Shown: positions 42,778-54,706, numbered from the stretch's first letter. The stretch is DNA of 64,000 bases from Hyphodiscus hymeniophilus (GCA_016508695.1 VNKQ01000005.1:1364001-1428000); one strand, 5' to 3'. Notes: a model not told the origin generated them from the letters alone. A program made the numbers and translations.

Positions 42778-44134
42778 AACGGTGGGGTTTACAACAACCT
42801 CTACGCAGAACGGCAGAGCTTGCGAAAAATGTTACAGTAAGACCCAAACGCAAGCGCTTATTTTATGAGTCCCCAAATTCAACATGATACTCTGCATCTG
42901 GGCTGGCCTGGCCTGGGCTGCAGAGAACAGTATGGAAGAAATACATTGCTTTGGCGGCTCTGTGCGCTTGCATGATGATCTCCTACTGTGGACTTGGACG
43001 AGATTGGGAGAAGAGAATGGCAGCATTGGAAGTATCTTGATGTCCTAAAGTATGATGACCATCTTTGAAAACCGTACGACCAGAGTCCTGGTGGTCGGCT
43101 CTCTTGTATCTATCTACTTCGCTATGTTTTGTCCATGTCTTTACGGCGTGGCACAGATCCCCTCACAACGCTATCTTGGAGATTTAATGAAGCTGACAGG
43201 ACTTCCCTCTTTGGCTCTTAATGCTTTGAAAGTGTAAAGCGTCCGCCCAAGTCTCTCAACCCGAGCCCAACACTTAGGATAGCATCAGAATCATCCGATC
43301 GAGAGCTCTTCGTGGCCGTGTGATACTGTATTGCTGGCTTTGCAGCACCAAGCTCCCAACGCCTATCGGACGCTTATGTTGTCGACGTTGTCCCTGCAGT
43401 AGTGAGTAAGCGTGCCGGCACTGGAGCCCCTTTACCAAGACCAGAAGGGTTAAGGTGGTTCTCTCGAGGCTTCAATATATGCATACACATACCGTGCCGA
43501 TCTCAACCATAATTTCAATAGCGCCTCAAACCCAATGTCCTAGTGCTACTTCGTGGCAAGATGCACATAGTGGCCACTGAAACTACTGAACAGAAAGACT
43601 CAAAATATTCAATCTTCACCGCAAAGAACTTCAACCACACCAGACCATGTGTCTTGTTGCTTCTAAATCTCGGGTATTCAGACACAAAGCCAATCTCACA
43701 TCCAAACATAGTATACATATATTCGTAAGCCTTTCCACGTTTATCCGTCGACTGTGGGTACAGCATCGGTTTCTTTTGATCTTGGCAGGGAATTGATGTC
43801 CCACCTCTGACCCCTCTCCTGGTTGGTTGTTGCTTGGAGTTGTCGCTTGGACCCCTCGCTACTCTCTCAACGACCACCCTCCCTCGCCCAGCTCACACAC
43901 TCCATCCGTCCACGGCCCTCATAGCACCGCCAATTATTGCCCAATCCACAGCCAGCCATGGGCAAATGTGGCATCCACCAGACGCACAAACGTCGATTTC
44001 GAAATCATCTGTGCGCTTGTTGGACGGCAATGGTAAGACACTAGAACAGGGCGTCGCCGGTGAGCCCCAGACATGCAACCAGCAGCCAGCAGCCCAGCCC
44101 TAGCATGCACATGGACACGGACATGGACATGGAA

Positions 44135-44155
44135 TCTCTCTCTCTCTCTCTCTCT
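44135..44155. repeat. (TC)n microsatellite
   Basis: Ten and a half TC units, about 400 bp upstream of a TATA box for the 53-residue protein gene. Pyrimidine tracts are common in fungal promoters. Confidence 0.85.
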
Positions 44156-44547
44156 GCTCAGGGTTTATAGCCATGGGCAGTAGAAGAGTAGTGCTGTATT
44201 AGGTGGCCATTTGAAGATTCTGTATCACTCACATACCGGGCTCCAGATCGTGGATCACCCTCGCAGCTCCGTTTCTGACAGGCCTTGATGCTTGCTCTGC
44301 CCAACCTACCACCAGCGCCAAGCTGCAGCGGTAATCATCAAGGTTTCTGTAACAAGGCACTTCGCGGCCATAGCTCACCTTCTTTGATTCCTCACATAAG
44401 TAGTTTAGGTCCTCGTTCCCAAAGAGCGCCAGTTCTGTCCTTGTCTTACGCTGCCTTCTTTTCTTCTATCAAGATTGCTTTTGTTGTATTTGGCAGGGGA
44501 GCCTCGTTGCAGACTCACATTTCTCTCATTCCTTCCCCATCTCACGC

Positions 44548-44555
44548 TATATATA
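44548..44555 (+). promoter_or_regulatory. TATA box upstream of the 53-residue protein gene
   Basis: TATATATA lies 203 nt before the ATG. Between them is a canonical 5' UTR intron (44674-44725, GTAAGC donor, CTGCAG acceptor), so transcript length is reasonable. Confidence 0.5.
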
Positions 44556-44757
44556 CACAGCATGCGGCACTGTGCGGGTTTTGCCCATTCTCACTCATCA
44601 CCAGACCCGAACCTGATTCTTTCCTATCCACCGTCGTGTTCATCCTCTCCAGCTTCAACATTCTCTAGTCAAAGTAAGCTATCCTGTGTCTGTACAAGGC
44701 TGAGAAACTCACCTTTCCGCTGCAGGTTCTCAAAGACGGACTCGAAGTTCAGATAAG

Positions 44758-44919
44758 ATGTGCCACTACACCAAGAACTACTACGTCTACACGTCGTGTA
44801 TGGACCCCGGAGCTCACTTCTTCTCCACTTCGGTCGACGGCAAGAAGTCACACAGCTGTCCTAGAGGGCCACACGAGCGGTACATTGTAGTACCAGGTCA
44901 CTGTCCACTTTGCTCCTAA
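44758..44919 (+). CDS. Small Cys/His-rich protein, 53 aa, uncharacterised
   Basis: Begins MCHYTKNYYVYTSCMDPGAH and ends PGHCPLCS. Single coding exon, preceded by a TATA box and a 5' UTR intron. It has five Cys and five His in 53 residues, with a C-terminal CPLC pair, so a small zinc-bound fold is possible. The aromatic N-terminus and the PHERYIVVPG segment look like a conserved ascomycete small-protein family I have seen as unnamed hypothetical proteins. I cannot assign a function. No signal peptide or membrane segment. Confidence 0.72.
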   Translation: MCHYTKNYYVYTSCMDPGAHFFSTSVDGKKSHSCPRGPHERYIVVPGHCPLCS

Positions 44920-47153
44920 GGACGAAACAACCTCCACCGCACTCCACACATGTCACCATCACATTTATACGAGCACGGCAGCGAAAATTCAGGTTTATTA
45001 CTGGGTGTGGGAATGTTATTCCTCGGGAGGAGTTAGATGATTCAGCGATTCCTGCATTGTTATTATAGCGGGGGGTTGGGCGTAATGGAATGGATACTGC
45101 ATTCGCTTTCTTCACTGTACTTACACTTTTTTCTTACACACGCTCACTTGGGCATACAAACGGGAGAGCTGGACCTCTGGACGAAAATTGTGGGGGCAAA
45201 GGGATGATTCATAAGGGACGGGAGGGTGTGCTGGACATGGAAAAAGTATTCAACTCAAGGCTCGAATAAGGGCTGCTGGCATATATGTGCGAATAATTTG
45301 GAATGGGATAGGTATCAGATTCCTAGATAGGAATGGGGCGCAATTACAACCAATCATCCTTCTCTTGGGCTGCTTACGATAGTCCTGGTCATCAATCCTG
45401 CCAGTGTGAAGCGTATTTTGGGACATCATGATGTGTCCCCGGGTGGGTTCTTGAGGTTCTAATGCTGGGTATGACGACGAACTGGTTGCTGTTGGTTGCA
45501 TATATCAAAAAGTTATATACCCCGGAAAGTACTTTGTACTGGGGGACAAAATCCGCCGTCGGCTCAACCATTCGGGTCTCGCCATCCGGCTGATCACACC
45601 ACTATCAAAAGAAAGCAAGCTCTCAAGTCAGACAAGTAAGCCTTAATACCGCATTCGGCAGATGCTCGAGATCAACAGGTGGGCTAGAGGTGGGAGTCCG
45701 GCACACACAAATGCAGCACCGGGACGGGCTGGTGCTCGATAGCCTCACTCTGCAATACAGACTCTTACAAGTTAGATAGATCCATATCAATTGGGATTTT
45801 CATACTTTCAGCCTACGCAATAGCGAGCATGCATGAGCTGTGACATGCGCTACCCTTGTCTCCAGCGGAATACTGCAACCCTACAGGCTACAGTAGTACG
45901 GCCGGCTGTGATGGGCATCTGCATCTGCAATCTGCAGTAGAATCCCCCCTCTGCAGCGGCGGATAGATTAGATCCATCATCCATGCTCCGCCTCGCCTGC
46001 CGGCGCATCAACCGAGCGAGATCTGAGTGCTACAGTAGTCTTACTGTACCCAAACCAAAGAGAATTGGACTCACGCTCTCACGTCCTTGACGCTCTGTTT
46101 GAGGATCGACTCTTCCATTCGCACAGCACATGAGTGATGCCCGTATCGTGGGATTCCGCGCTCTGGTCGAGTTAATATGTGGCGGCCTTGTGGCGAGCTT
46201 GTACGGGCTGAGTTTCGCGGCAGCGATCACACATGTGGTTTGAATGTTTGGGGGTCTGGGGTTAGCGTTGGATTGCTGTACTTTTTCTTTCAATTTCTAT
46301 CATGTGTGCGTAACCTTATCAATGCGAACAAGCAATATGATCGCGAGTTCGTGACGGAGCATTTTCTTCTTCTGCTTTTCACTGCGGCCTGTTACCACTA
46401 GAGAATCAATAAAATAAATACCTTCATCCAGGTCATTTCTTTCTGTTGCTGGTTTGGTAGCTAAGTTAAAGGTTTTGTAACCACCCAGTCATCGTTTGAA
46501 GCTTGGATCCATATCAAGCGAGAGCGAGTACGCAAAGTGTGGAATCAATTTTGTGACGATCATAGCTGAGCACGCTCAATATTCTGATCCCGGCGAAGTA
46601 TTGACCTGGATCATTCCCGTGACGGCCTGAGCCGCAGGTTGATCCAGATTGAGGACCATGTCCTCTTCTGTTATCTTATTAGGCATCCAGCGAGTGCACA
46701 CGGACCCGAAGTGGCATGTTATTCTGATATGTAATTGGTGTCAACGAGTGTGGCTATCCAGTCTAAAGCAGAGAGCGACGCATAAGGGGCGGGTGTAAGC
46801 CGAAAGCAACAGCTTTGTTCTAGCCAAGGTATTGCATTGACCATAACTGAGAGCTGGTCTCTCAGACCATCCCGATGGACTGCTGAGGCAAGACTTCATG
46901 CATTGATCACTTCCTTGATCAGGCAGAAACCTCCAGGAGTCAACATCTCACCCAGTGTACCTTGTGACTATTCGCCAGCCGTCATACAAATCTTCACTGA
47001 AAGTAGTTTGAGGACGTTGAGAGATTCTAACTGGGAAGTTGTGACAGGGCGGTCGTCGTTGTATCTGTATATTCGTGGAGCGAGGAGCGGAATTCTCGAG
47101 GTGGGATCACATCTGTTAGACATCTAGTCATGAGAGTACTGTGCAAGGGAACT
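44920..47153. other. Intergenic, 2.2 kb
   Basis: Between the 3' end of the 53-residue gene and the 3' end of the geranylgeranyltransferase gene. No supported gene. A perfect 7-bp hairpin (TACAGTA, 4-nt loop, TACTGTA) lies at 46031-46048, and CTACAGTAG-like words recur nearby. Confidence 0.4.
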
Positions 47154-48627
47154 TCATAATCTCAGAGCTTCATTTCTTAATCTTACTATCTGTTCCCTTT
47201 GGTCGATACTAATGCACAAAGCCGGGTCCAGGCCCTTTAAGCTCGGTTCCTTCATCGCTGCCAGAGCTGCGAGGCCCAAGCTTGAATGATAAATATCTAT
47301 GAAATCGTCAATTTATTTATAGAGGCAATGACACAAGTATCACAAACCTGGTGGATCTCCAGGAGTTTTCCCAAAACCGCCGATCATGTGTTGTGTCTGC
47401 TCAAAGAGAAATCGGCGCATTTCCTCCAAATTGATCAGGTCGGGATGGCCGGCAATCTAAATACAATCAGTCAATATCTTAGCTGGCCAGGTCAAGACTT
47501 ACATCTAAAGAGGCCCCAACCCAGAACGCATAGCATGTATCGACTTTCTTATTACACCGTCCATTGAAACCCACGAATTGATCATCTTTGAGGGATAGCT
47601 CGGCTAATGATAGCACCTCCGCTGAGGCCGTGTGTGTCCCTGCCATTGCGTTACGCTGGTCTTGGATAGGGAGAATGTCGCCATGATTCTCGTTATCATC
47701 TTCATTATTCTCTGTGCTGTATCCTGTTTGTCTAGACACAAGCCACCCGATTGTGGCAGGAAAGTTCGTGAGACCAGGTAGTGGTACATTCGAGGGTCCG
47801 TTCGGAGTCGAGGCGGTTTGAGACGCAGAAGGACCTGGGAGTCGATCAAGCAATGACAAGGCTGCTATTGCGCAATAGGTATATCCAGCTAGAACGACGG
47901 TTAGCATGAATAAATACGAATTGATGCCAATTGTTACCAACCATGGGCCTCGTGTGTTGTGCTCTCTGAAATACCTCCATCGTAAGTCTAGCGTTCATCA
48001 GTTTCGGATTCTCGCCCATATCTCTCGAAGCCCTACCTGTCCAGACCGAATATGGTCCACCAGCTTCTCTACATCAATGTCTTCCTTCTGTTCCTCCTTG
48101 CTCGGCCCACCACCCCGAAGCATCCACCGAATCGCAGTAGCAACATAACAATACCGCATGTCCCTCCCTCCTTGGATCGTGCCGTCCTCTGTGACTAGCT
48201 CCCCAAAACTCCCATCCTCCCTCTGCAAAGTCTTCAACCACCTCAAACACTTGCCCCTCATTAAACCATCAAAGCCTGCAACGAAGCTCAGGCTCAGTAT
48301 AGCAAAATACGTCGCAGGTAGATTCGCAGGATCCATCAACCGCTTGCCCTGTCCCACATCAACATAGTAACCATCTGGGTACCTGTGATTTGGAGATCCG
48401 CAAAATCCACCGTTGGGATGCTGGCATTTCAATATCCAGGTTTGTATGTCCTTGCGTTCTTCAGCGGAAGGTGCATCAGCTCCTAATAAATCCAGGGCCG
48501 TGAGGATGAAGAATCCTAGCGTCATGCGCGAGGAGTCGGTGCTGGTGTATGCAGTGGGGAGCACAGTCCGGAGACATCGTAACCAGTACTTGATATGCCG
48601 CTCTTTGTCGAGCTTCAACTCTCCCAT
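47154..48627 (-). CDS. CDC43: Protein geranylgeranyltransferase type I, beta subunit
   Basis: Exons 48627-48037, 47987-47942, 47888-47503, 47456-47348, 47296-47154 (424 aa); introns are 46-53 nt and phase-consistent. The enzyme attaches geranylgeranyl groups to CaaX proteins such as Rho1 and Cdc42, together with the alpha subunit it shares with farnesyltransferase. The prenyltransferase repeats are visible: CQHPNGGFCGSP, LQREDGSFGE, TYDGGISE, FNGRCNKKVDTCYAFW, and IGGFGKTPGDPPD. Zinc ligands: Asp and Cys in VDTCYAFWVG, and His in DIYHSSLGL. That last motif appears only after splicing the final intron. The start MGELKLDKERHIKYW fits the type I rather than farnesyl or Rab enzymes. It is divergent from ILM1 with 233 bp between starts. 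Confidence 0.9.
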
Positions 48628-48860
48628 CTCGCTTGAACTCAGAGGTTTGGACTGTTGCTCTTGCGACTATCCTGCTTTGTCTGGATGGGTCTGCTTCAAT
48701 CCACTAGTAGTTGAAACCGGAGAAACAATAAACCTTATTCAGATCCCTGTCAACGACCCTGAACTCTCATAACCAAACAGGTATTCTCATGAACGACACA
48801 TAAAGCCAGATCGGCAATCTCACATCTTTGTTCTGCTCCCAAATCCCATCGTACATCAAG

Positions 48861-49532
48861 ATGGCACTCATATCTGGAAATACCATTATCACCTCCCTCT
48901 CCCTCTTCCACATTACGCTGGCGTTCTTCTTCCTCACATCGCCCGGAGCTTTGGTAGATCAGTCACTTGTGTTTATTATCGGAGAAGCTATGGGCATGGC
49001 AAGTGCTCCTCTGACCACTTTCAAGCACAGCTACTAACTGCAGAAGCCCGAATCGCGCGCCTTCGACCGCCAATCCGCACCCCTAGCCTTCCTCGCAGCC
49101 GTTCTCCTCGTTGTAGGCGTCACAGACCTGGTCTCCGTGTCTCTCCCACAAGAAATATCGCAGTATCACTGGGGCTCTCAAGGTGCCTTTTTTACTCCAC
49201 TTCATCTTCCCCTTCTCTTTCTCTCCCCCTTCCCCCCTTTCCTCCCACAACTCGGAGCCCATGCTAATACCTCCCCAGCTCCCGTCCGCTTAATCCTGTT
49301 CTTCATCATAACATTCTACTCTTATTTTCTTTCTTCTACCTCTCCCTTCTTCGCAACGAAAGCTTACGCCCCCTCGACTTGGGGCGAAGGACTGAAGAAC
49401 CGGCTGCTGTTTACATGGGCGTTCGTGGAGATGGTTACGTGGTTCTGGGTCTTTATTACGTTGAGAGAGGAGAGGAGGGAGTTCGCTATGAGGATTGCCG
49501 AAAAACGTGCTGCAGAGGAGGATAGGCTGTGA
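48861..49532 (+). CDS. ILM1: ILM1-like integral membrane protein
   Basis: Exons 48861-48998, 49044-49182, 49279-49532 (176 aa). The first intron has a GC-AG pair (donor GCAAGT) with a perfect CTAAC branch and CTGCAG acceptor; the join is EAMGM-KPESRAF. Four hydrophobic segments: residues 8-28, near 57-75, 95-115 and 135-155. The start MALISGNTIITSLSLFHITL and the PGALVDQSLVFIIGEAMG segment match fungal Ilm1 from memory. Yeast ILM1 mutants lose mitochondrial DNA more often; the protein is in the ER. The tail is charged and probably cytosolic. Confidence 0.82.
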
Positions 49533-49957
49533 ACGATTCTGCGTTTAGATGAGAAGATGGCTAGGACGCCAGAGCAATACCCAATGGCTTATGGCTTATG
49601 GCTGATCGTCGAAGTGACATGGGGCAGGCTGAGCGCTCGGCTTGAGGTGTAAACCAGCCGGCATTGGGGCTTGCAATGGACTTAAGGGTTTGCCGGGTCA
49701 AGAAGAAATGGATTGTTAGGGGTGAGGATACGTTGTGAAGGAAAGGCCTTGTTCAGGGCGAAATGGCACGATAAAAACAAGCAGGCAAATCGGCTCGTAA
49801 AAACCGTCTCGATTGAGTTCCTATCTGTAATCTACGCTCATTTCCTAATGCTCCGTTGCGGCCAGGTGCTCCCAGCAAGCCCATAACCACAATAGTACCC
49901 AAACGCCAAGCTCATAACAATCCATACATTTCGCTAATACACCAGCCTAATAAATAT
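49533..49957. other. Convergent intergenic gap
   Basis: Lies between the 3' ends of ILM1 and the RING protein gene. No gene or repeat supported. Confidence 0.4.
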
Positions 49958-52141
49958 CTAGTGGTAACGTCGCTGATATTGCCGAGGGGGTCGTACAACA
50001 CGATTCGTCGACGAAATGACGCGAGTGGCAGATGGTGATCGTGAGCTTCTTAGTTCAGCTCGGCGGGGTGGTTGAAGTCGATAGGAGGTCATTCTTCGGT
50101 TTCGGGCTGCCGGCTCGGCTCTACGAGACTCAATCTCGAACTCATCGAGCCCCGTTTCCTGGGCGTCTCTTAAGCTAAGTTGGTGCTCTGCAAACATCAT
50201 GCTGATTCGAGGATCGGTCTGCTGCACTCGGGCCGTTCTGTACTGTCTTGGTCGTCGTCGTGGAGGTGGCTGAATGGAAGTGTCGGAAGAATCGTCTTCT
50301 TCAATTTCATGTAACTCATTTACCAGACCGAGGTTCTCCCCCATATCTCTAACGCCGTCTGTGCTGATGCTCGTATGTCGGGATTCTCTTGCTCTTGGAG
50401 TTCCTTCATCTTCAGAATCATCTGCTCCATCGATACTATAACTATATCTCGGGTCGACACTGACATCACGACTCAACGGCCTGGGGGAGGCACTCATGTC
50501 CGTGTCTCCATCTCCATCCATAGAGTAAGGAAAGTCTACCACCGAATGCTCATCATACTCGTAACTATCAGGTGTAGCTTGGTGTAAGTATCGATCTTCA
50601 GGATAACGGTAATAGGTTGGAGTTTCCGACATATCATCTCGCGATGCATCATCCTCATCATCCTCATCATCCGAAGGTTGATTGCGCATCGTATTTGTAT
50701 CACTCTCATCTTCAGAGTTCTGTTCGTCCTCGGCTGCGCCATATGTACGGTGGGAGGCGAGGCGAGGGGGCTCCTCATAGTCGGTTTCAGTATCCGTGTC
50801 CAAAGAACTCCAGCCTGCATCTCTGAGCAGCTCCGCATCAGCAGTTATTTCGCCATTCTCTGAATCAGTGATACTGTGATATGAAGGAGCAACAGGACTT
50901 GAGGATAGTATAACCGGGCGTCTATTTTGGGGTCTTCGTCGAGGGTTTACTGGTCCGCCTTCATCGGACTCGTCATCATCGTCATCTGAGATCGTAATAG
51001 GTTGGCGGCCATTTCGTTCGTTCGGATTGCTATTTGACTCGTCATCTGCCACAACGAAATCTTGTAGAGATCCCTCGTCTTCATCATCCTCATCACTACC
51101 TCCACTTGTATCGTTGTCTGAAGACTCTCCAACCGAGTCGTCGTAGTGGTGGTGATGGTGCCGATGAAAATGAGCATGACCAGGACCGAGTGGAAAGTGG
51201 TGGATATGAGGGACTTGGTCAAAGAAGTGATGGAAATGGCCTCCGTCAAATGCTCCGTCCGCATCAAGCTCCAGATCGTCCAATTCCAGGTCACCATCAA
51301 TCTCTGAATCGAAGTCACTGAATGAGTATGCAAAATCGTCATCCTGGTGTCCTTCAAAGAGAGTGCCACAATTATTACACGCCGGGCCGCCTTCATGTTC
51401 GTGGTGGCAACCTGGGCATCTGAGGACACCGTCTGCCTGATCGTATAGCAGTTCTGCTAAGGGTTTAATGCGGAATGTGCCTTTGAAGAGACCTTCGGGA
51501 CTGTTCTTATCTTTGTCAACATCCGTTGTCTCCTCCGCCCGCTTTTGGTTGTGTTGGTCAACAGACTCGTCACTGGGCATTATTTCGCCCCTTTTACAGA
51601 AGATCTCGACCATTTGTTTCACCTAAGTAGAAATATCAGCAATTGATCGCACATGGAAAGGGTATTGGACTCACCAGGAAGGCGGGGGCAGGCATTTGCT
51701 TGATAGATGTACGACACTCAGGACATGTCTTCTTTCGCTTGTTTGGAACAAACCAACTACATAGGCACTGCATTGATTAGCAAAACCCGAATGTAAAACG
51801 GTTTTAGGATAACTCACTGAGTAGCAGTATGTGTGCCCACAGCTCAACGTCCATGGTTCGTAGAGCAGCTGGTCGCAGATCGAGCAAGTGACCAGGTTTC
51901 GAATATCCGTAAGATCAGACTTGAAGGCCGAGGCAAGCTGGAATATATTAGCAGACTCAATAACAACTATCCACCTTGTCAAGCTTACCTCGCTGTCTTT
52001 ATTCGGTGCTGACTGTTCTTCACGCTTCACGATAGGCGCTGCCCCACGGCTAATGCCACGCGCAAAGATCGACGTTTCTAGTCCTCCCATGTCTTCGGCT
52101 TTAGGAGATGTGAGCCTCGATGACTTGGTGGAGGGAGCCAT
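49958..52141 (-). CDS. RING-finger E3 ubiquitin ligase-like protein, 676 aa
   Basis: Exons 52141-51989, 51937-51818, 51767-51675, 51622-49958, all phase 0 with GT/AG introns. The RING is split over exons 2 and 3: TCSICDQLLYEPWTLSCGH, TYCYSCLCSWF, KKTCPECRTSI (C3HC4). A second zinc-ribbon-like set follows, CPGCHHEHEGGPACNNC. The rest is disordered: very acidic Asp/Ser tracts, a His-rich stretch (about nt 51,130-51,250), and an Arg-rich C-terminus. The RING plus acidic tail is similar in layout to yeast Psh1, an E3 acting on centromeric histone, but this is a weak comparison. An alternative start lies 6 nt upstream. Confidence 0.82.
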
Positions 52142-53464
52142 GATCATTTGTAGTCGAGGGCGAGGGGGTTGCTTCGATGTTCATATGCAAGGTGAGACTT
52201 TGCGAGGCTGACCGGTGAAAGAGTGGTGGAAATGCTGGTGAATATCTGGAAAGACTTGGACACCTCCAGAAACACCTCAAAACGACGCGTCCTTTGGGGA
52301 GCGAAGTTTGCAGATGTTTGGCGACGGCGTTTTGAGAATGTATGCAGCGCGAAGTGTTTTCGGATAGTGAAGATGTTGGAGTTTGGCTGGGCTTGCTCGC
52401 TATCGATCCCGCCTGTAGCGTCAAAATTTGCAGCCTCAGGACGGGAGCTCTTGCCGCCTCCACCACCTGGCCGAGTAAGGTGAACGTGGCTGAATCCTCA
52501 ACTCAAGCTTGCGTGATTTAACTCTGATTGTTGTTTTAAGTTGGGGATAATTGCATCCAATCCACGCCTTTTGATCGTTGCACGCGGATATGCAGTCACT
52601 TCCGAACGCTATATCTGGAGAGCTCTGATGGTGTGCCGAGATGTGGGGGTCAAGAAACTTCTTAAAAGACCGTCATCTCCATCCAACTTTACCTACAAGC
52701 ATGCGAGTCCCGTTCATGCGCGCTTCTTTTTTGACAAGTTATCCTTCATTAATGGAAATGCCCTTTCTTTGGTTATAATTCAAGCTCAAAGGACAGGCCA
52801 TACCTTCAGCTTACGTTTCCAATTGACCCGACCTTCCCAAAGTTGCGGCCCGGTCCTTCACCAAGTGGGATGGACCAAAGGGAATTACTACGCCATTTTT
52901 TCATTCACTTCTCCTCTTCCACCTTCAACTACCAAACAGTCTTTCCAGCGTGATTCAAGTGAATTGGCACATTTGATCTGTGACCAGCGTCTTACTTTGA
53001 TACGTGGCGAACATCCTTGCGAATCTTGCTGCCCAAAGCACCGCACCTCATCGACGAACTTCCTTGCGCACGTGATGGCGTCGAACTACCTTTACGACTC
53101 GATGTGTTCCAGGTGGATCTCTGGCTGGGGCAGTGATCTAAACAGCACAAGTGTAGGTTTCGGGACATGTAGGATAAAAGGAACTATTTTAAAGCAGTGC
53201 ATACACGACATCGTCAACCCCTAAAGGGCTACGCAGAGCGCCAAAGCGAAGGAGAATCGAAAGCGAAAGGCATCTATCAACAGTTTCAGAAGATGGCGAG
53301 ATGCATGTGTTCAATATTAGGAAGCACATCATTCGTGGCTCGAACAACAGTCTACGCAGCAAACAATTGACGCTCGCTAAAAGCGCAAAAGCAATTCATA
53401 AAATCATCAGCGAAAGCATCCAGCGCGCTCAACCTCGTCAAAACAATAGCAACAACTGCTGTAT
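52142..53464. other. Upstream region of the RING gene
   Basis: 1.3 kb between the RING gene start and the 3' end of the oxygenase-like gene. It holds one 227-codon plus-strand frame (52541-53224) with no recognisable domain, signal or intron pattern, which I do not accept as a gene. Confidence 0.4.
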
Positions 53465-54706
53465 CTACTCCATCTTTCTACGCTTCGGCCTGGCCGCCTC
53501 TTCACAAACTCCGGCCAAATGACCTTTCTGAACAAGCGACTCATCCACGATCTCCTTGTTCAGATGAGAAAGTGTTTCGATCTCGCGGTCGAGGAAAGAC
53601 TTGATGGACTTTACATCCGTTGCACCAGCTTTCATGGAGTCTCGAACGTTTTTGAGCATTCGTCGAATACGCGACTCGACGTTCTCGAGCTGATATTCGA
53701 CTGTTTGGCCATAAAGGTCGGAGAGATTGGATATTGGCCGGACGGTGGTAAGGATAGTGTCGTCACGAATGCTCGTAGATCGTGGTCTAAAGGACGTCAC
53801 CATGGTGATACGTTCTTGTCCACCGAAAGCGCGGAGGGCTTGGTGATCGATGTAACGGCCTTGCATGACCACGGCACATCCCCAAAGGGGTGTCAGAGAG
53901 TTTTATTATACTCGGATGAGAGACGACTTACCTTTGACGGGCCCCGGACTTTCTTGATTTCCCCTGTGCCCGTTCTTAAAGCTGTCTCGCCGCCGACCAT
54001 ACCAGTAGTGTCGCTCATCATGAGAACGCAAACGAAAGGATAACTATCTCTGTGCCAGCCGACGATAGCGTCTTCCCCGTCTTCTGTTTCCATGGCAGGG
54101 CTCTTATACTCTTTTTTATCACCTGGAACGGACAAGTTGATATGCCCTATCTCGTAGTCCATGACGGGAACGAGGTCAACACCAGCAATCTTGGATACGA
54201 TGGCAAGTGTTTGAGGATGCTTCCAGGCCTCAAAGATAAACTTGCCGTGCCTGTCGTCAATGTCAGCTGGTACAATCGACCGCAATGGTCGTGTGCCACA
54301 CTTACTTGGGAGCATAGCCTCGGAGTTGTTTCGGCGCAAGATCAGATGTATAGCTGTACTTATCTTGGACTTCCGGATCTAGGATTTCGTCCCTCATGAC
54401 GTTGACGGCTTCTTCGCTGAACAAACGGAAAGGCTCTGAGACGGCGACGGGAGAGACACCACTGCTCGCGGAGTAGCCGATCTCTTCCATGGTGTGGATA
54501 TGCTTTGGCTCCTCGTATGAAAGATGGCTGCTTGGGTCGAAGAGTTTTCCAATGGCAGAAGAACCATGGTCGGCAGCAAGATACTTTGCAAACGATCGCT
54601 TCAGACTGTCTTGAGTTTCTTTAGGAGAAGGGTTTAAACTTGGAGAGTTGACGATCTTTGAAAGCTCTGGGGTCCCAGCTTGGTAATACACATCTGGTGT
54701 TGCCAT
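53465..54706 (-). CDS. 2OG-Fe(II) dioxygenase-like protein with non-canonical splice acceptor
   Basis: Exons 54706-54306, 54250-53932, 53881-53465 (378 aa). The first intron is ordinary (GTAAGT/GACAG). The second has a good donor (GTAAGT) and branch site (CTCTGAC), but at the place where the frame must resume the acceptor reads TTTGG instead of TTTAG. With the expected acceptor the protein continues GPSK-GCAVVMQGRYIDHQ. Iron ligands are HxD in GWHRDSYPF and a distal His in YIDHQAL; the 2OG-binding Arg is probably in TSFRPR. The C-terminal 100 residues form a helical tail with a basic end (KRRKME). If the intron is retained, the protein stops after 16 extra residues (stop at 53893). It is either a broken gene, a rare acceptor or a sequence error. 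Confidence 0.65.

Larger units (their letters stand above)
41093..44757. other. Gene-poor 3.7-kb region
   Basis: No ORF I can support on either strand. Contains a GGCATG hexamer microsatellite (42742-42777), a (TC)10 tract (44135-44155), and the promoter of the 53-residue protein. A 127-codon plus frame at 42138-42521 shows no protein-like features. Confidence 0.5.

Noticed and set aside
46837..47127. 96-codon plus-strand ORF near the geranylgeranyltransferase 3' end
   Set aside because: No protein-like features; it sits in the 3' flank of a gene on the other strand.
52541..53224. 227-codon plus-strand ORF upstream of the RING gene
   Set aside because: Open by length only: no signal peptide, domain, composition bias or splice context, and it overlaps the likely RING promoter. 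A conserved orthologue would change this.
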